DNA of 64,000 nt, taken from NCBI GenBank assembly GCA_015227615.1, contig JAALGZ010000012.1:868001-932000 (forward strand), given 5' to 3'. The notes under the pieces are model-generated. The model saw only the letters and a list, made by a program, of their open reading frames with translations, searched no databases and had not been told where the DNA came from. Numbering within the stretch: the stretch's first letter is position 1; every line of letters begins with the position of its first letter. Positions 44,401-57,276 of the stretch are shown here, one piece after another. The translations under genes and the position numbers were made by a program. The DNA comes from Labyrinthula sp. Ha (taxonomy: Eukaryota; Sar; Bigyra; Labyrinthulida; Labyrinthulaceae).

Positions 44401-45394
44401 TCGGAAAACCTTGATAATGGGCTAGAGAAGCAACTCACGCGTTATGCAAGTAAAATGAGGCAATTCAGGCGAGACCTTTATGAAACGAAAGGAATCTACC
44501 TATCGTACTCAGAAGATGTTTGTGAAATACCGAAAAGGTCAAGAGCAACTTAAAAAGTCTGTTTTGCACTTAGGTTCGAAGACACTAAGACTTAGGTTTA
44601 TACTTGAAAATCATTATCCAAAGCAATTTACTCAGCTGAACCTTTTGTGATACTTTCTTGGTTTTGTATTATTAGATTATCTGCCGATAGTTACTTACGC
44701 CATAATTTTCCAAAATATTATACGATTCGATACTGATAATCAATATCGGTAAGCAGTAACCGATGAATATACTGTGACTTACTTCACATTACCATTTATT
44801 ATACTAATTTAATGTGCTCACATTAATATGCACACACCATAAAGAAATTTCTCATTAAAGTGATGAGTTGTCGAAGAAATAGAAGGAAAGTGTATTTTAA
44901 GTTCAGGAAAATGCTAGATCATGGAGCAACGAACGTGTATCGAGCCCTTCATTTGCCAGCTTCGTTCTTAGTAGTGGCATAGGCTTTGCTTCAACTTCAA
45001 ACCCGACTTTAAGAGCTCTAATCCTTAGGACGCTATGTTGGATAGTTGGTTTAAGTTGAGTGTTAGTTGGTTGAAGGTATCTTGTTGAACTAAAGAGGAA
45101 GGTAATGGTTTGTACAAAAGAGGAAGGTAATAGTTTCAACTATATATTGAGCAGACTGTAACTAATAAAAAATAAAAACTTACGTTTAACACGCTAAAAC
45201 CTAACAGATATACTGGCATTTTACAAACCAGTTATACTGTAGTCACCGCGATTTTGAAAAACTCAGTCAGTACAATGGACACCCTAAAAAATCGACACGA
45301 AAGCGGTGGTAAATTAAAATAAACACATGACGATTTTTTATTGACCCGAAGACAGCATATACAGCACTAGAGCGGTTCTTTAGTCAATGGCACT
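41488..45394. other. Intergenic stretch of 3.9 kb
   Basis: No confident gene. Overlapping minus-strand frames at 41875-42287 and a plus-strand frame at 43880-44101 have no recognisable motif. One short frame at 44368 is listed separately. The minus-strand frame at 44903-45139 lacks support. Confidence 0.55.
44368..44553 (+). CDS. Possible small protein, 61 aa
   Basis: ATG frame starting MFIYSGDDFEYSENLDNGLE, with balanced acidic and basic residues unlike the hydrophobic chance frames around it. It has no recognised family, no paralogue in the window and no visible splice partner. Could be a small gene, an exon, or chance. Confidence 0.18.
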   Translation: MFIYSGDDFEYSENLDNGLEKQLTRYASKMRQFRRDLYETKGIYLSYSEDVCEIPKRSRAT

Positions 45395-48300
45395 TTAATC
45401 GTGCAGAAATGCACATTGATTTCCTTTCTTGCACATGTCACGCGCGTAGAAGCGACAACGTTCCTGATTTTTTCCTCGAAGTTTACCTCTGGAACCATTA
45501 CCTCTGCCACGACCACGTCCAAAAAAGCTTCCGCGACCCCGAGCACGATTGCCTCTGGATGAACCCCGGCCCCGGTTTCGACCAGGGGGTGAAAATGAGT
45601 ACCTTGACTTTGTTGAAAAAGTAACCTCATGACTTCCATCCGTAGACCCATTAGACTTATCAGTATCGTACTTGTTATACGATGAAGAGCTTTTCTTGCC
45701 AATAGAGGAATTATTCCTCACTGAAGTGTAATCGTAGTCATCGTATTCCTTTTGCCTTTCAAGAAAACGTTTTTCCTCTTGAATTTTGGAAATAAAACCT
45801 GCAAATGTATATGCTTTTTTTAGGTAGTAAATAGAATGAGGTTCAGATTTCACGTAGAAAATACCTGTAAACTCCGTTCGCACAGAGTCTGGTAAGTTGC
45901 CAATAATGTTCGGATGAAAATCTTCTGCTCCTGTGTACCAGGGTGGGAATACAAAAAACTCATATCCAGCTTCGACGTCAACAAAAGCCGCGTACAGATT
46001 GTGCATCTCCCATTCTCCTCCATAATCTTGTAGCAAAGAGTCACAATCTATTGTGACAACACTTAAGAAATACGTATCTGAAACAGGTAATTGATCCAGA
46101 AAGTTCTTCATATCCTTAGCATTCCCATGCATAATCGTACGTTTCTTGCTGTTAGAGAGTTTTCCAATCACCGAAGGCAAGGCTTTAAGAAAACACTTGT
46201 TTGCAAACTGTAGATTTTCTTTCACCTCAGAGCTTACTTTCGACTGCTTATCCCAAACGGCAGATTTAGATGCAAGCTCAAGATAACATTTAGCAGCTTC
46301 AAGCTTACCAGCATCTTCACCCTCTGCTTCAGGAAGAGGATATTCGATTTTCCCATCCCAATGAGAAACTTCCTCGAGTTTTCTGCGATACTTTATTGCC
46401 AAACTAACGGCCTCTTTCTCATTTTCCGGAGCTTTGTCGTCTATGTTTTGAACATCTTCAGCCGTCAAGTAAAACATATCTTCTGCAGATTCAAGAAAAA
46501 TCCTAGTGTCATCAGAGATCTGATCAAGTTTGAACACCTTGTTCTTTTCTTCTTTATCAGCAAATAAGCTTCCATCAGAAACTGAGAGTTCAAATCTTAC
46601 TTCAGGTACTTCATTCAAAGAGTTCTCTTTATCTTCATTTTCTTTATTTTCGTCTTGGAGCTCAACAACAGCCAGTTCTTCAACCTCCTGCTCAACTAAA
46701 TCGTCAGCAAGAGCAGGCTCTTCCACAGACTCCACCCTTGGTTTCTTGCTTGGTTTACTATCTTTTGGAGATGCACTCCTCTTAATGTGCTTAGAAATTT
46801 TGGTGTGCTCAGGTTTAGTAAGAAAAATCTGGTTATCGAGTTCAGAACTTTGACGCTGTAGCTCCTTCCTTCTTGCCTCCGTTCTAAAATCCTCTGATTT
46901 CATTTTACTTACCATTTCGGAGTTGATCTCGCCCGTTACCCATTTATTTCGCAAGTTCTCATTTTTCTTCAAACCTGCAATAATCAGCCTGGCTTGTTTA
47001 AAATACTCTGACATTTCCTCTCCATCCGCATTTTCTCTGTCCTTACAGAATTCTTTGAACAAAATATTTTCAAGCTCAGTCACTAAGGGATATATTTTGT
47101 GTCTTTGTTCCTGCTCATGGGGCAGAGAGAAGCCTTTGATCAAAATACTTTTGAATTTATTCCTTTTTTCTTGGTTTCCCTGGGGTATGGCTTTCATGTT
47201 TTCATTTGCCATTAACTTGACAATGGATTTTGCGGCAATCTTTGTAACCCTGTCAAACCAACGCTGATGAGTAGCATACTCTCGAAGTTTAGTACTCCTA
47301 ACTCTTGCCCATTCCCACATTGGCAAATCGAGCGATCGAACCTTTCCATCTGTAGATCTAGTTTCTTTCTTAATTGTTTGATCTTGTTCTTCATCCGAAC
47401 TCTCCTCAAACTGGAAAGTCCCATAATTTTCAGATTCAGAGTCAAAATCAGGTCGAAAATCAGGATCAAGGTCTCTGGGAGGGCGTTTTTTTCTCGATTT
47501 CAATGACCCAAGAATCGATTTTGAATCTACATTCTTGGAAGGGATATGCTTTCTTCCTTTTCCATCTATCATGAAGCCAGATTGCGCAGGCAGAGCTCTA
47601 AACTCATCATTTAGGAGAAGATTTGTATCTTCATTATCTTTGTATACTACAAAACAGTACTCACTGCTGTTCTCATGTCCAAGGACGCGAAGATCTTTAA
47701 AAAGCTTAACAGTTTCCTGAACACCCTTATTTGTGTACTCAATATCATAAGTACCCTCTGGAAAATATTTTACAATTGTGGCGGGGAAAGCTTCATTGCC
47801 ATAGAAAACAACAATGTGATCATCGACTAGTCTAGGATCCTTGTATTGGATTCCACTTTCCTCCAGTTCTGATGTTGTTGTTTTAGTTGGGTTTTCGTTG
47901 GTAGAATGCCAGGCGCGTAAGTAATCACCATTTTTTTCATTGCGCAGATCCTCAGCGACTTCTTCAGGAGTCTCATCTTCACCCGCAAATACGTGCCAAT
48001 TTATAGCAACCCCACAGGGGAATAGTTGATAAGCCTCTGTATAAGCATTTCTTGATTTAAGAACCCCATAGGATTCAGTCACTTTGTTAACATTGAACAA
48101 AGGGTGAATGACAACTTTACGAGTTTCTGCCTGTTGTACATCGCAAACCAAGTATAGGTGTTTTCGGGCTCCACCTAACCTGATCCATTTGCCTTTTATA
48201 CTGAGGTTAAATTCTAAAAATATACAAAGAATTGCAATATACGGTTAAAATATTGATGAGACCACGATTCTGATTTTACTGTAATGACCTCAACAAATGC

Positions 48301-49850
48301 ATCCACAAAAACAGCATAGACAGCCGGAAACACTTTTGCCAGACTAGCTTTTCTCACCGATAAGATTGTATCTGTATTACTTAATGATACTAATCTATTG
48401 GGCAAGAAACCTTCACTAACTAAGGCTTTAATTTTAAATACCAATTTGTCAAAAAAATCAGGAAGCGAGGAAGCATTTTCATCATTATTTTTCAGAAGAA
48501 CGTATTCATCAAAAGCAGATTTTACTCCAAGTGTTCTAGACCGAAGTTCCTGAAGCGCTGTACATAAACTAATTTCTTCAACAGATAAACCATATTCAAG
48601 TTGTAAAGCTTCAAGCTCTTGAAGAAAATTTGGTGATAAAATATCTGGAAGTTTAGTTTGATGAAGAACTTCAGTCCCATCCTCTGCAATGGTAGTTTCA
48701 ACACCTAGCAGCTTATGAAGTCTCATAGAAGCTTTATTTTCAGTCAATGAAACTTTTTTTAACTGATCATACAGAATAATTTCTTCTTCCTCAAGTTGCA
48801 AAACCTCGGCAGAAGAAAAATCAAAATCTCTTTTCTTGAGATTGTATCTCTTTTTTATAATTTCTGGGGCTCCAAGAGCAGCTCCGCGTGCAGAAGACTT
48901 AACCCTTTGAAACAGTTCTCCTTTTAAGCCGTCGAGATTAAGTTTCCCAGAAGGAGCCAAATAAGAAGCAAAATCCATTCTCGTTTCTTGAAACCAAACG
49001 AAAATCTCCAGCTCCTCTCTCAAATAGCCATTACCAATTTCTACACGAGCAGTTGCCACTTTATCTTCTAAGAAATCCTTAATTTCCTTCATTAGATAGG
49101 TGTTTAAGTTACGATACAAGATTTTTGGGGTAAATTTAACAGGAGCTTCCTAGAGGATGAAGAGTAAACATAATGTACGCCTTTGGATATACGTTCTGCC
49201 TTAGCTTGCCGATCTTTTTCTTTAGCGGCATCAAGCTTTTTTGTTAGGTTCTTCCGTTCAAGATCCAAAGGTTGATCATCTTCAACAAATTGCTTAATCA
49301 CCTGATAATAATTATGACTGTTCTTTAGAAATGAGAATTCAGTTTCAAACCTTTTTTTCAGAATAACAAGATCATTATATTTAGGCTTAAAAGCTTCTCC
49401 AGCAGTAGTTTTGAACGTCTTACTATCAACTTTGACTCTGAGAAATTATACCTTCTAGAAAACATACCTGGTTCGAGTATTGTGTCTAAATTTTTCAGGA
49501 GTTTGACTTTTCTCCACAATTTTTTCACCTAAAACTTTTTCACATTCGTGCTTAAAATCACTCCACGCGCCAATGAGATCCTCGAGTTTAGCTGCTTCTG
49601 GAGGTTTAAAATCATCATCTAGCAAAGAGTAGAATTCTTCAGAGAGTTTATCAAATTCTCTTTCAGTTGCATTTTGAAAAAAGTATATAGCTTTTCTACG
49701 CCAATTAAGCTTCTGAATAATGTGATCAACATCTGCTGATTCAATATTTGGACTGCTTCTAAGAATATCTAAGAGATTAATGGATAACTGTAGTTTACTT
49801 TCGTTGGCCAAGTACTCTGTTATTTTTGTGATAAGTTCTAGCTTTGGCAT
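45395..49850 (-). CDS. DIDO/PHF3/Bye1-type protein: TFIIS-M, SPOC, RGG and CCCH; four exons
   Basis: Exons 49850-49468, 49437-49179, 49149-48243 and 48213-45395 join in frame to 1455 residues; unspliced the region looks like four separate frames. The first 540 residues are helical and unrecognised. A Tudor-like patch is near 642-694 (VVFYGNEAFPATIVKYFP). A TFIIS central domain spans about 889-982 (YPLVTELENILFKEFC, LRNKWVTGEINSEMVSKMKS). A SPOC-like domain spans about 1134-1277, opening HWDGKIEYPL and closing LYAAFVDVEAGYEFFVFPP. An RGG tail (about 1393-1434) and a final CCCH zinc finger (CRFYARDMCKKGNQCAFLH) end the protein. TFIIS-M binds RNA polymerase II and SPOC binds its phosphorylated CTD in PHF3, so this is probably a nuclear elongation or RNA-processing factor. 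No PHD finger was seen. Confidence 0.8.
48214..48242 (-). other. 29-nt intron 3 of the SPOC/TFIIS-M gene
   Basis: Donor C|GTATATTG, acceptor TATTTTTAG. The exon 3 frame stops at the TAG of the acceptor if unspliced; spliced it reads HQYFNQFNLSIKGKWIRLGG and enters the long last exon, which otherwise has no ATG at its start. Confidence 0.85.
49150..49178 (-). other. 29-nt intron 2 of the SPOC/TFIIS-M gene
   Basis: Donor GGC|GTACATTA, acceptor CATCCTCTAG. Splicing joins RISKG to EAPVKFTPKILYRNL and changes frame into exon 3. Confidence 0.8.
49438..49467 (-). other. 30-nt intron 1 of the SPOC/TFIIS-M gene
   Basis: Donor AG|GTATGTTT, acceptor AATTTCTCAG. Its length is a multiple of three but it contains an in-frame TAG. 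Splicing joins HNTRTR to VKVDSKTFKTTAGEAFKPKY. Confidence 0.8.
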
Positions 49851-52800
49851 AGTTTCCTTATTAATAACGATAACTCAAAATCTTACATTTTTTTCTATAT
49901 ATTAGATAAGAAGAATGTCTACGGTCTGATCCATTTGCTAAAGCTATAAACTCTTTTGCTTCGTTCATTTACTTGATTTGGATTTATTGCCCAAAATAAC
50001 TCTGTTCTAATATTTGGAACTCAAGTATTAAATGTTAAATTACCACGCGCCTGGAGTTTCAACATGATTTTCGTGTGTCTTCGCATAGTAAGGTATACCA
50101 ATCCCTAGATATACCTCCTCCCTATGTTATGGAGTCACTACAACTGGTGTAGAGTGAAAAATATTCCTCATTGAGAAAATGAGGATCCTCGGACTTTAAC
50201 TCACTCAGAGAAAATTGTCCGAGTTCTTAGAATCTTTAAGACTCAGTCATGAAACTCAAAGTGCTCAATGAAGAACTCACTTATCATTCAATGTGGTTTG
50301 CAGGTTCACCCTGACTCGCTCAATCACTGGAATTTTTTTCGATAGCGCGAATGCATCCTCAATGAGGACGCACTTTACCCCCAGTTGTTATGCTAAACTG
50401 TCTCGTTCGCTCTCCTCTTTCCTTGTACCCGCATAAAAATGTATAAATATTTTTTTCATTTTAATTTCAATTTTTTGTTTCGCATCACTTTTTGATCTTT
50501 CAAAAAGGTTGTTCTAAAGAAAACTCACATATTAGAAGTTGAATATAAGAGATATAGTCTATTCTTGACGTAGCCTGCTTGAGACACCCACACCCGTAAA
50601 AGCTTTGGACCTTTGATTATGATCATTTATGCTGGATATCTAGAGTACTGACACGGTGGTATATTAATTTCGACATGGATTTGAGTTCATCTTGGCTGTT
50701 ACTCTTAGTTACCCTACATGGCAGCTGATCGTGTTGAGATTCACTAATCCAAATTTAGGTATGCGTCAGGTTTGTTTTTCTAGTGTCAGAGGGGCTCTAG
50801 ATAATGTACTCTGACAGATTTTGCAGTAACATTGTAGTATTCAGGTTTCTTAACGATTCTATTGACGCTGAGATCAGCATGATCTTTTGGGCTATGTTCA
50901 GCATTGTCTCTGGGAGGAGTTTGTCGGAGAAACCTATATTCGATGATCCATATGTTAAATTCCGGCTTTTAGAAATTAAGGTGAGTATTGAAAAAGTAAA
51001 GTCTTATGGAAGAGATGCTGGAATCCTGGGCGAGAATATATGTTTTCGTTACTGAGGTGCATGATACGTTTACTTTCTGTTTCGCTTCATTAGGCATTTG
51101 TATTGGGGTGAAGTTTCTAAGAGCTATAAGTGTTCCAGTCAAATTTTGTCAAGGATATATTCAGTTTGGCATTTGTTAATCCTAGTGTTTTGTTTCCCTT
51201 TTAGGCTTCTGGAATTTCAGGTTATGGATCCAGTTTTTTTTTTAACCTTTCTGTTTTTGAAGAAAAGTATGTATTTTGTTTTGTCTTTTACTTTAGGTGA
51301 TTTTGTTTCCCTTGGGTAAACAAAACAATATATACTGACTACCAAAATATACATATATATAACGCTCCTTAGATGAAAGCTAAGAAAATCTCTAAGACGT
51401 TTCCCATATCTAACTATTTATTTTATAGGAAATACTTTCTTCAGTAAGGCTGGTATCGCTTACCTTCCTCCTTTTGACTTTTCTGCATTAGGTGGCCCTC
51501 TTGACAACAAGTGGTTTCTACTTAGGACTTAAGATCTGACAGTTATAACTCATGTACAACGACACCAGATCGTTTATGATTTCAATTTTTTCTTAGCTAA
51601 GTTTCTCATTTGGATTATGTTTTAGAATTTGCTAAAAAGTAACCTCATGACATGTTTACAAGCATGGTTTCTTACCGAGGTGCTTTGTCGAGGCATAGCA
51701 ATAAAGGGGTTCAGCATCACCTCGAAAATACAGGACCAGAGCAAAAAAAATTATGTGAGGTAGACTTTGAAACGTTAAGTAACTCCATTTCGAGGACTAG
51801 GGATGGATATCATTGAAAAAGATTACAGATTCTTTTCAATTTCAGTCTAGGCAGAGAACTCTATGACTAACTTTTCACAAACCGGGCTGGATTCTGTCTA
51901 GAAGCAAGAACTGCAGTGTATAATACCTACAATTTTGTATCAGTAAAGGTGGGAAAGCGATGAAAAAAAGATAAACTGAAGCAAGCAAAGAAATTGTTTT
52001 TGTATTGAACAAAAAGTTGTTTCTTAAGCTGACTACCCGCTTATGATAGCAATGATGCTGCTATCAATGTTTACATTAAATCTAACTATTACTGCTTAGA
52101 TATTTTTAAGAATAATTTTCTATTGATCACAAGGAGGATAAAATAAGGTATATTATCTAGCTACCTACTCTTTTCGTGGTAAGAAAAATCCCAAGAGAGA
52201 AGTTCACCCAGTTGGGGTAATATATACTAATCTAACCACATCAATACGTCGAATGAATAAACCTAATTATCCTTCACCTTCGCCATTTGCCTTTCTTTCT
52301 ATATTGTTTCACCTTTTCATGTTGAAGCGAAATCATTTAGCTTCTTTCCATTTTCTTACTGTTGAGACAGCTACTGAATTTCTGGAATCTGGTTTGTTTC
52401 AACATTGGTCGGGAAACAAATTGAAATGTGGGTTCTGGGAGCATATATTCCATTTCTAACTCTATAATGTATATCTTTAACTCCAGTTATCGCCATTTGA
52501 AGATCCAGAGGGGATTACTTCATATAGCCGGGTATATATTTGGAATTTCAATACCACTTTAACCCGCAAATGGAACTACCACGCAAGTGTTGTTACAGTT
52601 ACTCCAAAATATGTAAGAAACTAGTATTTTTTTTGTTATTAAGTATTCGTAATACTGGTTATATAAACATTTCTAGTACATTAATACCTCATATGGGATA
52701 TGGAAATTAAAGTAATACAGCAACAGTGTCTTAGCTCATGAAAGATTACATACATGATAAAAATATAAGAATTTTTATTTGAATAACACCTTTTGCTTCT

Positions 52801-55800
52801 AAGTTTGATGATGGAAAATGTGAAAGCTTCATGAGGGAGTTTTTCTTGGTGTAATAGTTTTCTGATAAATATACCAAACATGTAGACAGGGTACATATCA
52901 GTAAACAATCTAAGTGAACTATGTGTATTATAACTATTTACAGTGAAAAAAATCAATTATGTTTACATCTATTACTTCTTGCAACTAGTCCGACTTTTCT
53001 TGTAGACATTGTATATTTGTCTCACAGAAGTGCACCGTGACTCTAGAAAACTATTTTGCAATTTTGTTGAGAAGACTTCTTCAGAAAAATGGATAGAATT
53101 TCTCTATCTCAGAACAAAATTGAACATGAAATATATTTAGAAAATTGCGAGCTACTGATTACTATCCAATAAGACCAACTGAAATTGACTTAAGTGATAT
53201 ATCGTTACCATATGGTCTCTTCTCAGGAACAACTACTATGGGTAAGCTTCTCTTTTCTATTTAGATCTTTTTTATATCGCAAGCAACATATTGTGCAAGA
53301 CAAAATTTTTGACATTTAAAACTATCAACACGGATTATACGGATAACAATTTTCCAAAGTGATTACACATAACAAATTGAAATCAAGTAGCCATGTTATT
53401 AACTATACTCATATCACAGACTATGAACAAGTATCTGGGCCAAGGTGACTTCATTAAAAGATAATTCTGGTTATAAGGCAAGAAGAAACTAAGAGCTCGG
53501 TAATTCACATTGAAATATCGAGTGACCAGTTTTCTTACTTAGCTCAGGGGATAATACCCCAAGTTTTTCTATAGCAACCCCAGTTTCTATGCTCACAAAA
53601 ATCATTTCTTTTATCTTAATTACTTGCGATCAAATCTTCAAAAAAATACATTAATTGCGTGTATTGTATATTACCATTATGTGAAGATATAAGAATGAAG
53701 CAAATTCATGTGCAGCGTTTGAAAGATCATAGTTCGGAATTTCTTCTTAATTCTTGCAAGCATTGGCAGTAGGATTTTCTCAACAATCTATCCAAATACT
53801 ATCAACTGAGCAAGAATCTGGTGCTCATCCTTAGCAAAACATTAATACATCCAACGGCTGTGTGGATATTCTATTTGAAACAGGAGGGACGAAATCATCA
53901 TTTACTGCAGAAACTGAAGCTGAAAAAAATATTTAGCCATGTCTACACCTTCATGGTGTAAGAGTAAATACAATGATCAATGACTTTCTATTTAAGAATT
54001 CAGTGTCGTGGATCATAAAAGAGGTTATATGTCATTTACAGTATAAATTTCAGAATCCTGTACACATCTAAGCATATTCTGAATGGAGACTGCTCTATAA
54101 TTATAAATATGTATTTGTATTACTATATTTTTTTAAGAAGAAAATTGAAAGTAGCGTAGCTATGGTGCATATCTTAAAAATAATGCATATGTATTAACTA
54201 AACTGAATCCTGTCCCGGCAGCTAGCAATATCTTGTTACAGCAATAATGTATTAAAAGTTTTAACCAAATGTTTTCTCACACCTAATGTGCACCATCATG
54301 CACCATGGTGATAGTGGAGCGAACGAGGGAATATACGATCTAGTATATGCTTACTAGTTAAAAAATATAAAGAAATTGCCCTTTCGATAGAATTATAGCC
54401 TTATTTTGATAGTTATGTAATAATAATACCAGGTGTAAGTATTACCTGTATTTACTTCAATAGTACGTCAACCCCTAGCACTTTCCCTTAGGATCAAACA
54501 ATATGGAGCCATAAATCAAGGATAATATTACTTAAATTATCACAGGGACCAAGAACAAATCGTTTTATTTTGATTTAATTACTACAAATTGATCATTTCC
54601 TTATCAACATATACTTACTTCAGCAATATCGCAGTTTTTATTTTTAGTCTTTATGGAACTACTGCACAGTGTAGGACATATATGATATTAATAAACTTTT
54701 TTGAGCGAACCAGAAGCAACCAATATCCTACTGGTGAATGGTACATAAGATTCTGAACCTAGCATAATTTTTATTTCTTTCTACATCTTATCTCTTAAAT
54801 GCCATAAAGTTAAAATTTATATTTCCTATGGAAATCTCTCTCGGTTGTGGAAAACTACATTACAGAAGCATATATAAACACCTAGAAATATTAAGTTAAG
54901 AATATTTCATATGAAATTATATTTAATTAATAAAAAACCAGCTGGAATTAATACAGAAATATCTTTAAGCTTCGATCAATTATTTTAAAGTCTTGGGAAA
55001 AGAAAAATGTGGATAGATTTAACTTTCCTACAGGATATGTATCGACTTCATCTCCTTCTTGTTTTCATAGTATTATGTATAAACGCCCGGTCATTATCAC
55101 TTCTGCTTTTACTGCAAAAACCTCTACATAAATGTATATTTAATAATAATATTAGTAGAATATCCTTTGCGGAATATAATAGATTTCCTGCTTCTGCTTG
55201 AATCTCTAATAAAGACATGCAGATGTGCTTTATGAGAACACAGGCAAGATGAAGAGATTCGATGTTTTATATAGAATACAAGAGGGTTATGCTACGACAC
55301 GTAATTAACATCCCTACTTTGGAAACATGCAATTAAACTGTAATAGAAGATTAGAAGATAAGTATCTAGACCAGGTCCGTAGGAGTCATATACAACTTTG
55401 AAGGCATCAAGTCTAGTTCAAGAATACTAATAACACTAATAGATGTTGTTTTTGTTATCTACTAGGAAATTGGTGACCGAATTCTTGCAATGAAGGGTAA
55501 ATATACCTTGTTATCGTTGAGTACATACGTGTCGCCTTAAATATAATACTTCTATGAACTCAATGAAGTGACGAGACTTCTTTTTATACCATTTATACAG
55601 ACACCAATGTACCGATCACTTACATTTTCTAGCGACGTTATACCGAGAAAAGGATGCTTGATGTTTACATGTACCAACGTCCACTGAGATAGTATAAGGT
55701 ATGAATTCTTATCATTTTTTCATTAATAAAACCATTATCTCGATAAAAGTATTCAATTGAATAGCTTTTGATTCAAATTATTATGAGTTTTGATTTTGCA

Positions 55801-57276
55801 AATTTCCCATAAAATAACTACTAAATATCACTCAAGTAAGCTGGACATAGGATTAAGATCTATGAAAGATACTACAACAACCAAAATTTTAGATTGACAA
55901 AATATATTGTGTTGTCTAAAACAAAATTTATATTTTCTGTTACAAAAACGATTGAATGAGGTAGTTGGAGCAACAAAATATGCTTAAAAACAACCCCGGG
56001 TGGGTTCTAACTTAATTTTTTATTCTTCAAGTTGAGGTTTCCAGTATTTCCAGATGATTAGTTCAACGATTAAGATATATAGAAGTATCCTGCAAGGAGA
56101 GTTACAACTTGAATGTATTTATCTAAAATTCTTTTACAAATTAATTCCTCCCGACAAGATATGTCTCCTAGCTCATGATGAAAATACATTTGAGATACCT
56201 ATTTATATGTGAACTATATCTTTTCAGGATAAACGTAGTGATCAACTCTTAATTCTTGCACTCAAAATTCGAGCTTTATACCAATCCTCAGCACTATAGT
56301 CCTTATTTTTTAAGCTAAAGACATGACCATGAGTACACATTTGGATCACTAGCCATTGGAAGAGTTCTGGCAGTACGTTTGAGGCTCTTTTCTGTAACTT
56401 TATCCTCGGATCCCTTCTCCTTATTCATTTTTTAGTGACTTTATTTTGAATTCTATACATTAGAAGGAATATGAGCGTTTCTTTCTTTTTATGCTGTAAC
56501 AGGGAATAACACTTCCACTATATCCTCCAGCACCCCTCGTTAAGAAAGATTCTTCTAGACCATGATATATAATTCAAATTCAGAAAAGGTACTAAGGGTA
56601 AAAGAATAAAGCTATTTTCTTTATAAATGAAAGCAGAGCTATATTATGAATTCATGTTTAGAGCTCTTGATGAAATCCATACATATTTTCATCAGTGTAT
56701 ACAAGCTTGCGCCAGACATACTAAAGCGTGCTGTAACAAAGTGTGATAATATTCTTTAATCAATTTGTAAAAGTCAATATACACTCTTAAGTTTAACTTA
56801 TGCTGTATTGCGAATTAACTTATTCAACTTCATGACTTTTAGCAAGTAATTAAGTTTTTGACATTTGTTGAGGCTATAAAACCCAAGAAACAGAGACCAA
56901 AGAAGCGGTTATAATTTTTTAAAATCGGTTGAATATATAAATCAATGAGATTTCTTTTAAGAAATTAAGAATTATCTGCTTTCCTTTACCTGAATTCATA
57001 AATTAACCCAACGGTAAAATACAAGACGTGGTTTCGCAGTATATTTCTGAAAAACGTTTTGAATGAAGAGTATATAAAATAAATCTTTTGTACAATATGA
57101 TTATATTAATTAAGTTTTGATATGAATATATTCCAATATATTTATAGTGAGTGTTCGAAAATAACTCAAAGATATTAATATTCCTTATTTTAATATTTTA
57201 ACAATAGAAGAACTATTGGGGTTCTAAAGAAATAACCAAGACAGTGTGGCATTACCATGGAATTCATAAACGGTTT
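49851..57276. other. Gene desert of 7.4 kb
   Basis: No credible conserved gene. Short frames at 50804-51055, 51098-51319, 52253-52459 and 55007-55201 show no motif; the last has a signal-peptide-like start but nothing after it. Region 50160-50370 contains a diverged repeat and small inverted repeats. The sequence from 53 to 57 kb is especially AT-rich with no visible structure. Confidence 0.55.
50181..50303 (+). repeat. Diverged dispersed repeat, copy A
   Basis: Shares collinear blocks with the reverse strand of 60541-60656: GAGGATCC (50181), CAGTCATGAAACT (50244) and CATTCAATGTGG then TTGCAG (50285-50303). Spacings between blocks are nearly the same in both copies (55 vs 48 and 28 vs 27 bases). 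Just upstream (50166-50184) CCTCATT/AATGAGG forms a perfect 7-bp stem. The similarity is about what an old, diverged repeat would show. The outer ends are not defined. Confidence 0.5.

Noticed and set aside
50804-51319. Two successive plus-strand frames (83 and 73 codons) as a spliced gene
   Set aside because: No 30-nt type intron joins them sensibly, composition is T-rich and hydrophobic, and nothing is conserved.
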